Shown: positions 1-8,254 of the stretch, in pieces | Numbering within the stretch: the first letter of the stretch is position 1 | Layout of the letters: the number at the start of each line of letters is the position of its first letter | Assembly: GCA_035560815.1 (NCBI GenBank) | Contig: DATMYR010000008.1 | Location: forward strand, 62,001 to 126,000 | From: UBA5314 sp035560815 | GTDB taxonomy: Bacteria > Bacillota > Syntrophomonadia > Syntrophomonadales > Syntrophomonadaceae | DNA length: 64,000 nucleotides | Direction: 5' to 3' | Notes under the pieces: generated by a model | The model's input: the letters and a program-made list of their open reading frames with translations, nothing else | Told to the model about the DNA's origin: nothing | Database searches by the model: none | Program-made: the position numbers and the translations under genes

Positions 1-703
1 GACCGGTTGTAAGGGTTTTGACACCCTGCCCATACCGACAAGTATCTCCCTGGGCATGGCGACCAAGAGCGTTCTGGCGAGAGATGTAAAAGAGATCATT
101 AAGGAAGCCGAGGATAAGATGTATCGCAATAAGCTACTGGAGGATAGAAGCACCCGCAGTTCTTTCCCGGTTTCCCTACAAAGGACACTCTGGACCAGAA
201 GCCATGAAACAGAAGCTCATTGCCGGCGCATGCAGGAGATGGCCTTGAGGATTGGACAGGCCATCGGTCTTCCCGACAGCGAACTGGATAATCTCAGGCT
301 TCTGGCTGTTTTGCATGACATTGGCAAGATCGCTATCGCCAATAGTATTCTCGATAAACCTGGAAAATTGACTCCAGAGGAATGGGACACAATAAAGAAA
401 CATCCTGAGATAGGATATCGGATAGCTCTCAGCTCCGTGGAAATGGCGCCCATCGCTGAAGTCATTTTACATCACCACGAGCGTTGGGATGGCACAGGAT
501 ATCCGCTTGGCATCAGGGGCAATGAGATACCCCTTTTATCTAGAATCATAGCGATTGCCGATTCTTACGATGTGATGATCAATGGGCGTCCCTATCAAGA
601 AGCAGTCAGTCAAGAAAAGGCCTGGTGTGAAATAGCACGCTGCGCCGGCAGCCAATTTGATCCCGATCTCGTAAGAAAAACAGTCGTTTTGTTTGCTGGG
701 TAA
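1..703 (+). CDS. GGDEF/HD-GYP protein, 3' part (5' end outside window)
   Basis: The reading frame is already open at base 2, so the gene begins before the window. The first ATG at 56 is internal. Residues before and just after it (SLGMATK, then AEDKMYRN) match the last strand and helix of a GGDEF diguanylate cyclase domain. An HD-GYP phosphodiesterase domain follows, with HDIGK at about 317-331, HHHERWDGTGYP at about 473-508 and a C-terminal FDPDLV. HD-GYP domains hydrolyse cyclic di-GMP with a two-metal site, and all the visible metal-ligand motifs are intact. Whether the GGDEF half keeps its active site cannot be seen. The gene ends at a TAA, and the next gene starts 225 bp downstream, so it is probably not in an operon with it. 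Confidence 0.85.
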   Translation, partial: TGCKGFDTLPIPTSISLGMATKSVLARDVKEIIKEAEDKMYRNKLLEDRSTRSSFPVSLQRTLWTRSHETEAHCRRMQEMALRIGQAIGLPDSELDNLRLLAVLHDIGKIAIANSILDKPGKLTPEEWDTIKKHPEIGYRIALSSVEMAPIAEVILHHHERWDGTGYPLGIRGNEIPLLSRIIAIADSYDVMINGRPYQEAVSQEKAWCEIARCAGSQFDPDLVRKTVVLFAG

Positions 704-928
704 ACCTCTGCGTGGCTGAAAAGACCTCAGTAAAATCTTTCTGAACACATTTTCATTAATCGAATTTACTCCCATCCCCGCATTTTATGCCCAACCTATT
801 TTCATGTCAGGTCTAATTTAAATCGAATTAGGTCTAATTAGATATTATTTGTCCACTTTTATGCAGTATGCTAAAATAAATAAACACGCGTAGCCGATTA
901 GGAAGATAAAACCAGGTGGGATAAAGAG

Positions 929-2005
929 ATGGAACATAGCTCCAGCCATGATGAAGCATATCTGGATGCTTTAAAACGGGAAGTATATTTCGATGTGGTC
1001 ACCGGATTTCTGAAGCTCAGGGACATCGATCCGATTATGAGCGGAGCCCAGGATTACCTGAGCCTGCGCCGGCAGACTTTGGCCCGAATTCAGCATTGGA
1101 AATACTGGATCCAATATAAATTGAAGCGAGGGATCTTGATGGTAAACGGGAATGCAATCACTGTAGAACAGGTCATCGAGCAATTCGCGGCCCGGGATTA
1201 TGTATGCGATTCAACGATCGCCTTTGCAGTTTATCTCAGCCTCTTACTGCAAAAACCCTTATTGATTGAAGGAGAACCTGGAGTGGGAAAAACGGAAATC
1301 GCCAAGGTGCTATCCTCCATGGTGAATACGGAGTTAATCCGCCTGCAGTGTTATGAAGGTCTGGATGAAAACAGAGCTTTGTACGAATGGAATTATCAGA
1401 AGCAGTTGCTGTTTATCCAGGGGAAAGAACGCACGGCTGAAGATGTCTTTTCCGAAGAGTTTCTTATGGTGCGCCCCCTGATGAAAGCCATACTTAGCGA
1501 GACATCACCAGTCCTGCTCATTGATGAAATCGATAAAGCCGATGAAGAATTTGAGGCTTTTCTCCTGGAGATTTTATCGGATTTTCAGATTTCCATCCCC
1601 GAGTTCGGTACCCTGAAAGCCAAAACCATTCCCCATATCATTATCACCAATAATGATGTGCGGGAACTAACCGATGCCCTAAAGCGAAGATGCATCTACC
1701 TGTATATTGATTATCCCACGGTTGAGAAAGAACAAAACATCCTGGTTAAAAAAGTGCCGGGAATCAAGGCACCGCTGGCTCAGCAAATTGCGGAGTTGAT
1801 GCATACCCTGCGCACCCGGGTGGACTTATTGAAAAAGCCCAGTATCGCTGAAGGCATTGATTTTGCCCGGGCGATGACCATGGAAGGAATTCAAGCGGTG
1901 GACGGGGATGCTATTGACAAGTTCCTGCCCACCCTATTGAAAAACAAGGAAGATGTGGCAATGATGAGCAAGCGAGGCGGGGGCAAATGGCTGGCCGAGA
2001 TCTAG
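929..2005 (+). CDS. MoxR/CoxD-type AAA+ ATPase
   Basis: This 358-residue AAA+ ATPase has Walker A GEPGVGKTE at about residues 115-123 and Walker B LLIDEIDKAD at about 197-206. The form is that of MoxR proteins, chaperone ATPases that work with a von Willebrand A partner on maturation of another protein. The partner gene overlaps its 3' end. The ATG at 929 has an AGGTGG site about 9 bases upstream. A second candidate ATG at 1139 (residue 71) has GAGGG before it and would remove a 70-residue N-terminal extension not usual in MoxR, so the start is uncertain. The pair resembles CoxD/CoxE, but no CO dehydrogenase gene is visible here, so the client is unknown. Confidence 0.85.
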   Translation: MEHSSSHDEAYLDALKREVYFDVVTGFLKLRDIDPIMSGAQDYLSLRRQTLARIQHWKYWIQYKLKRGILMVNGNAITVEQVIEQFAARDYVCDSTIAFAVYLSLLLQKPLLIEGEPGVGKTEIAKVLSSMVNTELIRLQCYEGLDENRALYEWNYQKQLLFIQGKERTAEDVFSEEFLMVRPLMKAILSETSPVLLIDEIDKADEEFEAFLLEILSDFQISIPEFGTLKAKTIPHIIITNNDVRELTDALKRRCIYLYIDYPTVEKEQNILVKKVPGIKAPLAQQIAELMHTLRTRVDLLKKPSIAEGIDFARAMTMEGIQAVDGDAIDKFLPTLLKNKEDVAMMSKRGGGKWLAEI

Positions 2006-2958
2006 GTTCCTTCTTCTTGTATCGGATAAAAAAGAGCTTTTGGGGCCTGGCCCGCTATGCTCTGAGGTCTAAACCACAGCCCCCTCCAAAAGGTCGAGCT
2101 GACGGTCCGCTGGATGGCAATCAGACCGGGGGTTTTGAACCCCTGGATGGAGAGTCCAGAGAGGAATATGCCCGCATGTTCCAACAAAGGGAGCGGGTCG
2201 GTTCTCTGGGAGCCGGTCTGGAAGGGGGCAAAATCAGTGATGAATTGCCCGAAGATCTGAACTTACTCGCTAGTGCGGAAGCTGGCAAACTGATCAAAAA
2301 GCTGGTCACCAGCATCTCCCGGAGGAGAAAAATCGGACATAAGCGAAAAACCATCAACGTTCGGGCTACAATACATGAGAATATGCATTATGGGGGCACA
2401 CTCCTGAAAATGCGCTGGGAAACGAGAAAACCAGCTAAGCCGCGCGTGATTCTCATCCTGGATACCTCTTCCTCCATGTTATCAAGTGCTAAAATCATGC
2501 TGCAGTTTCTCTATGCCCTGCAGAATGAACTGCGCAGCATAGAAGTCTTCATTTTTGGCAGCCAGATCAATTATGTAACCCCTCTATTAGGCGGGGATTA
2601 CCAAACCTTATTAAAAGAAATCGCTGCATTGCCTCAGTGGAATTACGGTGGCACGCAGTTATGGCGTCCTCTGGCCCAACTGCGAGACAATTATTCGCAT
2701 GTCTTAACCTCCCGCACGGTGGTGATTTTGCTCACCGATTGCATGTTATATGAAAAGTTTTTTGCCCTGGCCCCATTGGATAACCTGCGCCGCAAGGTCA
2801 AGCGCCTCTATCTTTTTAACCCTGACCCGCGGGCCCGGGATCTCCAGGATATCTATTACCAGGAAACCATCACCCAGTTTAAAACCGTAGTGGATCGTAT
2901 GTTCTATACAGAAACCATCCATGAAGTTGCCACCGCCCTGCGCCAGCTTTTGGCATAA
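1987..2958 (+). CDS. VWA-domain protein, CoxE-like partner of MoxR
   Basis: This 323-residue protein overlaps the MoxR gene by 19 bases, which suggests translational coupling. The N-terminal half is charged and low in complexity. The C-terminal half, from about residue 150, is a von Willebrand A domain with the metal-binding MIDAS signature DTSSS after hydrophobic VILIL, and a later TDCM strand end. CoxE-family VWA proteins pair with MoxR ATPases to insert metals or remodel a target enzyme. No signal peptide or membrane segment is seen, so a cytoplasmic role is likely. The exact substrate cannot be deduced. Confidence 0.8.
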   Translation: MAGRDLGSFFLYRIKKSFWGLARYALRSKPQPPPKGRADGPLDGNQTGGFEPLDGESREEYARMFQQRERVGSLGAGLEGGKISDELPEDLNLLASAEAGKLIKKLVTSISRRRKIGHKRKTINVRATIHENMHYGGTLLKMRWETRKPAKPRVILILDTSSSMLSSAKIMLQFLYALQNELRSIEVFIFGSQINYVTPLLGGDYQTLLKEIAALPQWNYGGTQLWRPLAQLRDNYSHVLTSRTVVILLTDCMLYEKFFALAPLDNLRRKVKRLYLFNPDPRARDLQDIYYQETITQFKTVVDRMFYTETIHEVATALRQLLA

Positions 2959-3181
2959 GCCTATTCCGAGTCGCTTCCTTCCTTTAAAGGGGGGCAGTTC
3001 CTCTTTGAGCATAGAGCTTCTCCGCCCTCTGGGCCACATTGAGCCCGTTTCCAGCAATATTTGTTTTCGCCGAAACTGTACGCATTTCAAAAAATTAAAA
3101 AAATGGTATATTGAATAGGTGGGTTTTAGTAATGAATGCAAATGCTTATGATCTAATTTTATTGGTTTCGGAGGAAAGAAT

Positions 3182-3520
3182 ATGCTCACATATCTAAAGG
3201 TTTTCCTGCCAATCCTACTGGGTCAAATCGCAGTTAATTTTACCAATGTATATCTTACATCATCCAACGACTTTCATTCCTTTTTATCACTCAATTTTCG
3301 TTTTGCCCTGATAATCGTAATAGGCAATTTTCTCACCATCCTTGGTTGGTTTTGGGGCTACCAGAGTCACATCAGTTTATTCTTGATATTCGCCATCACC
3401 CTTGGCACCGCCATAGCCACCCAAACCCTGGGGGCTATGCTTTTTGCCTCCCAAATCCCAACGATAAAACAGATCGGGGCCCTGGCCCTTCTTGTGATAG
3501 CAGGGCTGCTTGCTCGTTAA
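3182..3520 (+). CDS. Small integral membrane protein, about four helices
   Basis: This 112-residue hydrophobic protein starts with ATG 6 bases after GGAGGAAAG. Four likely membrane segments lie near residues 5-24, 40-58, 66-86 and 95-111, with almost no soluble loop. Size and layout resemble small multidrug-resistance or EamA half-size transporters, but I see no diagnostic SMR glutamate in the first helix. It is best left as an unassigned small transporter-like membrane protein. It stands alone, with 220 bp upstream and 290 bp downstream free of convincing genes. Confidence 0.6.
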   Translation: MLTYLKVFLPILLGQIAVNFTNVYLTSSNDFHSFLSLNFRFALIIVIGNFLTILGWFWGYQSHISLFLIFAITLGTAIATQTLGAMLFASQIPTIKQIGALALLVIAGLLAR

Positions 3521-3814
3521 GGGAAGCAGCGCAGAGACGATTCTCCTCACCTGTCCTACCCCTTCCCGGCATCCATTCCGCACTTAACAGCCGCAACCAA
3601 TTCATTTTTAATAGGTAGATTCACTCTTACAGATCTGACAATTGGATCAGCTAGTTTATTTTTGGCGCCGGTCATGGTACATTTTCTCTTGTAGTATTTT
3701 TTTGGTTCGGTGGGTTGAGTCCCCAGGGAATAAGCAGAGGATAGATATCCATTTTTATTATAACTTTGCCTCACTCGTTATGAACCGTCTTAAATCAGCA
3801 GGAGGTCATTCACC

Positions 3815-4801
3815 TTGGAACAATCACAAGTTTCCCTGCAGGTAACTGGGATAATTTCTTATGAACAAGAACCATCCGGAGCGCTGTTGTCCCCCGATGA
3901 GAAGTATCTGGTGACATACCGGTCCACGAAAATCAATATATGGGAAATGCCTGCCTTTGGAGCCAAAGGCATTATTTTAAAGACCCCCTCCGGTATAATC
4001 CATGACCTGACTTTTTCCCCCGATGGTACAATTCTGGCAGCCGCCACCGATGAAGGCCAGGTGGTCATGTGGTCTTTTCCACAAGGCGAAAGACTGCGGG
4101 TTCTGAATGGCGATCTCAACAAACAAGGGTTTTTTAAGAATTTGTTTGGCTACCATCACAATCAGGTTGCATTTTCCCCGGATGGAAAATACCTGGCATC
4201 CTTGGATAATTCCGCCCGGCCTTTACTATGGGAAACCCAGAATTTTGCCCTGTTTACACATTTATATGACCCGGTGTTTGATTCCGAGTATAATACAATG
4301 GCCTTTTCCCCGGACAGCAAAATGCTGGTGGTTGCCCATGGACACACGGCAGTACTCTATGACGTTCACCTGGGAATAAAAATAGAGGACTTCGGAGCAA
4401 TTGCAGAATCCCTGGCCTTTCACCACAGTAAAAAGCAGATTGCCGTCGGCTACCGTGATAAAATTACTTTATTTGATCCCAAAGCCGCTGATGCAGAGTT
4501 TAGGACCAAAAAAGAGGACCGAATCATATCCATCAATAATATCGTTTTTAGTCCCGACGGGAACTATCTACTGGCCGTAGGCAGGTCGGTTAGCCCTTCA
4601 GTGAGAGGCAGGGTTCTCTATGGTTGGTCGCTGCTTGATGGGGAAAGTGTGCTTCACATTCCCCCTGAAACTTTAGCTAACATTTCCGGTGATAACAACA
4701 TTTCGGCTGGAGCAGGGATCCACATAATCAGCCGGAATAAAGCATTGGTGGTGCTCAAAGATCCCCATAGGATGGTGATTATAGATTTAGGCCTGGCATA
4801 A
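3815..4801 (+). CDS. WD40-like beta-propeller repeat protein
   Basis: The gene starts at a TTG 9 bases after a GGAGG site. The 328-residue product repeats the WD40/YVTN motif FSPDG-x-LA with closing tryptophan or aspartate, for example FSPDGTILA, FSPDGKYLA, FSPDSKMLV and FSPDGNYLL. This fits a single beta-propeller of about six blades. Such propellers are binding scaffolds. There is no signal peptide, catalytic domain or fused effector. It is not obviously in an operon, so its partner is unknown. Confidence 0.75.
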   Translation: MEQSQVSLQVTGIISYEQEPSGALLSPDEKYLVTYRSTKINIWEMPAFGAKGIILKTPSGIIHDLTFSPDGTILAAATDEGQVVMWSFPQGERLRVLNGDLNKQGFFKNLFGYHHNQVAFSPDGKYLASLDNSARPLLWETQNFALFTHLYDPVFDSEYNTMAFSPDSKMLVVAHGHTAVLYDVHLGIKIEDFGAIAESLAFHHSKKQIAVGYRDKITLFDPKAADAEFRTKKEDRIISINNIVFSPDGNYLLAVGRSVSPSVRGRVLYGWSLLDGESVLHIPPETLANISGDNNISAGAGIHIISRNKALVVLKDPHRMVIIDLGLA

Positions 4802-4829
4802 TACACTGTCGACCCTAATTCGATGGGAT

Positions 4830-5084
4830 TTAAATATCATTGTTTACCTGGTCCAGAACGTATTTCTGAATATTTTCCGGCAACTCATCAAATGCGACCT
4901 GATGACCTAAGCTGCACGCATCATAGTCGTCTATCATGATCCAGCGAGAAAAGCCCTCCGTTTGCTCCGGATGCTCGGATAGTGCCAGGGCATAGCCATC
5001 TTTGAATAAAACCGTGTAGCGGTCGCAGAGACTCTCATTTTCGTAGGCCTGGGCTACTGTTCGGGCCTGAGTATCTGAATCCAT
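4830..5084 (-). CDS. Small acidic protein of unknown function
   Basis: The frame is open to 5135. The ATG at 5084 is preferred because GGAAGGAAG lies just before it, giving 84 residues beginning MDSDTQAR. The protein is acidic, has no membrane segment, and contains WIMIDDYDA and a C-terminal amphipathic helix (ENIQKYVLDQV). I do not recognise a family. It is convergent with the WD40-like gene, with 28 bases between them. Confidence 0.5.
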   Translation of the reverse strand: MDSDTQARTVAQAYENESLCDRYTVLFKDGYALALSEHPEQTEGFSRWIMIDDYDACSLGHQVAFDELPENIQKYVLDQVNNDI

Positions 5085-5341
5085 GCTTTTCTTCCTTCCA
5101 TTCTTGATTGCGCTTCCCTTCCGGGAGAAACTCATCGCATGCTAAAGGGGACTATTTTATAAAATATCAGCTCAATAACGTCTGTTTCTCATGTCCTTAA
5201 TATGGCTTAATCTCAGGTGACCTATCCTACCGGAGCGTATTTTCCCAGCTATAACCAGGGACTTCATGGATAAGAACTTTATGGTGATTTCTATCATCCA
5301 CAGCGATAAAACCAACAGGTACTACTGTTATATTCACCCGC

Positions 5342-5785
5342 TTAGAGAGCCAAACTCATAGCCAGGCGATCCTCGCCATCTCCGTATTCGTTCTTTCTAT
5401 ACTCAATGATTTCAAATCCAAGCTTTCGGTATACAGCAATAGCGGGATGGTTTTCAGGACTAACCGTAAGTTCTACATTCGATATGCCCTGGCGTTTCAG
5501 TTCCTCCATACTGTCACGCAGCAGAATCGTCCCCAGGTTTTGTCCGCGATGATCTTCCTCAATCGATATTCCGAATAAGTAGGCCAGGGAAGGTTGTTCC
5601 CAGTCTCTCATGTATTCTGCTACGCCAATAACTTCGCCTTTCAACCTGAAACAGAAAACTAAACCATGGCGGATTATGGGGACAAAAGTCCATTCGTTCC
5701 ATCCCCCGGTTTTAAAAGCAAGAGACTCCAACTCGACTAGCCTCTGGATGAGTTTTGGTTCTGGTGTTCTGATGAGTTCAACCAT
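5342..5785 (-). CDS. GNAT-family N-acetyltransferase
   Basis: This 147-residue protein has the GNAT fold. Acetyl-CoA binding motif A is seen as EEDHRGQNLGTILL (about residues 76-89), followed by VELTVSPENHPAIAVYRKLGF, the motif B form typical of RimI-like enzymes. It transfers acetyl from acetyl-CoA to an amine, on a small molecule or a protein N-terminus; the substrate is unknown. The ATG follows AAGGAGGG by 6 bases. It is monocistronic in this window. Confidence 0.85.
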   Translation of the reverse strand: MVELIRTPEPKLIQRLVELESLAFKTGGWNEWTFVPIIRHGLVFCFRLKGEVIGVAEYMRDWEQPSLAYLFGISIEEDHRGQNLGTILLRDSMEELKRQGISNVELTVSPENHPAIAVYRKLGFEIIEYRKNEYGDGEDRLAMSLAL

Positions 5786-5992
5786 AGCGGACCCTCCTTA
5801 AAAGCCTTGTTTGCGTATTTAGCGGCAGGATAATACCTTAAAGAAAACTAATATCGCTGCAAATTGGTCTGACCCGGGGGATAAAATCCCTTTATATCGA
5901 AAATTGAATAATTGGGCCATCCCAAAAGAATCACGTCGGGATGGTGCCCTGAATCCGAGATTACTCTGATAAACATTGGTTTCACTCAGATT

Positions 5993-7936
5993 CTATTTAG
6001 CAATGCCAATATACTGCGCAATAGCCTCAGCAATGGAAGCAGCAGCCCGGGTCTGAAAGGACTCCTGTTGGGCAAGTTTTTCGCCCTCGGGATTGGAGAT
6101 AAAGACGATTTCCGCCAAGGCGCTGGGCATCAATGAATTTCTCAATACTGCCAATTCCTTTTCTTTCGCACCCCGGTCGGGAAGCCCCAGACTGCTTACC
6201 AGCTTCTGTTGTATAAGTGTGGCCAACCGCTCCCTCTGACTCTTTTGTGCAAATAAAGCAGGGTTTGCCGCCGGTGCATAGAAGAAACTTTCAGTTCCAT
6301 TTACTGATGAATCCTCGAAGCTATTATGATGAACCGACACCAACAAAGCGGCATTCAGCAGGTTGGCCATGGCCGGTCGTTCCTCCAGCCCGACATAGGT
6401 GTCATCACTCCGGGTGTAGCCAACCTGGATGCCCTTCTGTTTTAAAGCTGCCCCTACCTTCAACGCAACCGCCAGGTTTACGTCCTTTTCTTTCAGGGAC
6501 TGTCCCATGGATCCTGTCTCCTTTCCTCCATGACCTGGATCCAGGAGCACTAGCGTGTTGGGCGTGGGAAGGTCACTGGTGTTCATCAAGAGTATGTAAA
6601 GCATTTTCTTCTTTTCACCCTGACAGATGCTGTACCTAGCATCTTCCTTAGTCTCCACAGTGATTGTAGTCGAGTTGGTGGTTCCGTTTCCGTTCTGCGC
6701 AAAGCACAGAGTCGCCAGTGAGAGGCTGTTATAGAGATACTTGGCCTGTGCTTTTCCCTGGTCCACGCCCGATAGATTAATAGTCATCACTTTCCCGTTT
6801 TGACTGTTGGTATAGGTGGCTGGCAGCAGGGTATTGATCATCAGGCGTTCTCCACTAGATCCAAACGAATGTCTTTCAACCCCAACCACGGCGTTAGGTA
6901 TGAAAAGCGCCTGCTTCTTGCCATTGTCTTCCACACTGCGCCGGTGCTCCACATTGCCCGGCACCGATATCTGCACCACGACAGCATTGTCCTGGTTGGA
7001 GGCTTGGATGAGTACGTCACCGCTGCTGGTCTCTTCCTTGTAATTTTTATTTTCCTGGATCGAGAAGCCAGGATACCGGTAGGTGGTGATATTACCGTTC
7101 TCATTAACATTTACCTGCGGGCTGCTTCCACATTCCATACTCAACCGAATACCGTCATTGTCACATCTATAATTTAGAGCTACTTCCTTTTCTTTGGTCG
7201 GGGTGGTAGCCGTTGGAGATGATGGTTGAGGTTGACTGCTAGCGAGTTGTACTACTGGAGCAACTAACCAGCCAGCCACCCAAACCGACTGTCCCATGTA
7301 TGTAACCTGATACCAATCACCCGTCTTGGCCAGGACTTGCAATTGCTGACCATGCGGAGCAGTGCCAACTTTATTGTAGGATGTTCCAGGACCACTGCGC
7401 AGGTTAATTTCATCATCTACTACTTTAACTGCCTTGATATCCTGGCTCGCAGCTGCAGAGATAGCGATATTGACCACCTGTTTGGCAGCATCCCAGTTTA
7501 CCTGACCACCAAATGCCTCTCCAACAAAGCGAACCGGCGCCAGGGTGCGATTGTCTACAATCCGGGCCGGAACATCAAGCGGCCAATCCTGGTTGTTGAC
7601 CTTGGGATGAAGAGAGCCTATCTTGATTTCCACCATCGTTCCACCCCGGATGGCTTTCACTGTCTGACTGCCGCCATCCCAACTTACCGTGGCCCCCATG
7701 GCAGCAAAAATCGCTGAGAGTGGCACCAGTGTGCGGCCGTTCTCAATGATAGGAGGTACGTCGAAGGTTAACAGGCTGCCATTTATATAAACCTGCACCC
7801 CAGAAGAAGCTTTTTGTGACGAAGGTGTGGATGAAGCGCTGGCCTCCAGGCACCCTATCCCCCCATTTACCGACATCAAAGTAAGTAGGAAGCAAAGCAT
7901 CCCACTCAGAACTATAACCCTTCCTTTTCCCACCAT
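5993..7936 (-). CDS. Exported N-acetylmuramoyl-L-alanine amidase (Amidase_3)
   Basis: This secreted cell-wall hydrolase cuts the amide bond between MurNAc and the stem peptide. The ATG at 7936 is preferred over the one at 7954 because GGGGAGGGG sits 7 bases upstream. The order is: signal peptide (about 1-30), copper-amine-oxidase-N-like repeat domain (about 45-160, with two VPLSAI/VRFVGEAF units), SH3b domain (about 170-228, LRSGPGTSYNKVG), a beta-rich AMIN-like region, and Amidase_3 (about 465-645). The zinc and catalytic residues are present: LDPGHGG, KEKDVNL, SVHHN and the C-terminal AEIVFISN glutamate. The mixed wall-binding modules suggest a role in spore or vegetative wall turnover. No cognate regulator is adjacent. 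Confidence 0.9.
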   Translation of the reverse strand: MVGKGRVIVLSGMLCFLLTLMSVNGGIGCLEASASSTPSSQKASSGVQVYINGSLLTFDVPPIIENGRTLVPLSAIFAAMGATVSWDGGSQTVKAIRGGTMVEIKIGSLHPKVNNQDWPLDVPARIVDNRTLAPVRFVGEAFGGQVNWDAAKQVVNIAISAAASQDIKAVKVVDDEINLRSGPGTSYNKVGTAPHGQQLQVLAKTGDWYQVTYMGQSVWVAGWLVAPVVQLASSQPQPSSPTATTPTKEKEVALNYRCDNDGIRLSMECGSSPQVNVNENGNITTYRYPGFSIQENKNYKEETSSGDVLIQASNQDNAVVVQISVPGNVEHRRSVEDNGKKQALFIPNAVVGVERHSFGSSGERLMINTLLPATYTNSQNGKVMTINLSGVDQGKAQAKYLYNSLSLATLCFAQNGNGTTNSTTITVETKEDARYSICQGEKKKMLYILLMNTSDLPTPNTLVLLDPGHGGKETGSMGQSLKEKDVNLAVALKVGAALKQKGIQVGYTRSDDTYVGLEERPAMANLLNAALLVSVHHNSFEDSSVNGTESFFYAPAANPALFAQKSQRERLATLIQQKLVSSLGLPDRGAKEKELAVLRNSLMPSALAEIVFISNPEGEKLAQQESFQTRAAASIAEAIAQYIGIAK

Positions 7937-8254
7937 ACTGTGTCCCCTCCCCATTGTTTATGGAACAATTTTTCCCTATAATAACTAATACAGCGTCTGT
8001 CCAAACATTATTTCATGAGATCCCTAAGCATGGCAAAATATTCCTAATAACCTCTTATCATTTTCATTTTCCATCCTATTCTCCCATATTTTGATAATTC
8101 ATTCAATAAAACCTGTAAAACAAAGCTGGTTTTTCAAGGCATCCATGGCAGGACTCCCCTGCACGAGAGGGGAGGAATGTCTTGGCATAAATAAAGATAG
8201 CCGGCTGTAATTCAACAACCGGCCTGTATTTACGGGGCAATTGCAGTTCATTCG
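7937..8254. other. Intergenic region with two hairpins
   Basis: No gene is seen in these 318 bases. The left part is AT-rich upstream DNA of the amidase gene. At about 8155-8174 there is a CTCCCC/GGGGAG hairpin. Nearer the molybdoenzyme gene is the terminator-like hairpin listed separately. Confidence 0.5.
8199..8225 (-). terminator. Possible terminator of the molybdoenzyme gene
   Basis: GCCGG/CCGGC arms with three more pairs after one mismatch flank a short AT-rich loop. On the minus strand they are followed by a moderately T-rich stretch, 30 bases past the stop codon. The T run is weak. Confidence 0.4.

Noticed and set aside
929..2958. Carbon monoxide dehydrogenase cluster
   Set aside because: Only CoxD/CoxE-like accessory types are present; no large, medium or small CODH subunit is seen.
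2746..3189. 147-codon minus-strand frame over the VWA gene 3' end
   Set aside because: It is antisense to the VWA domain, with no ribosome site or family resemblance.
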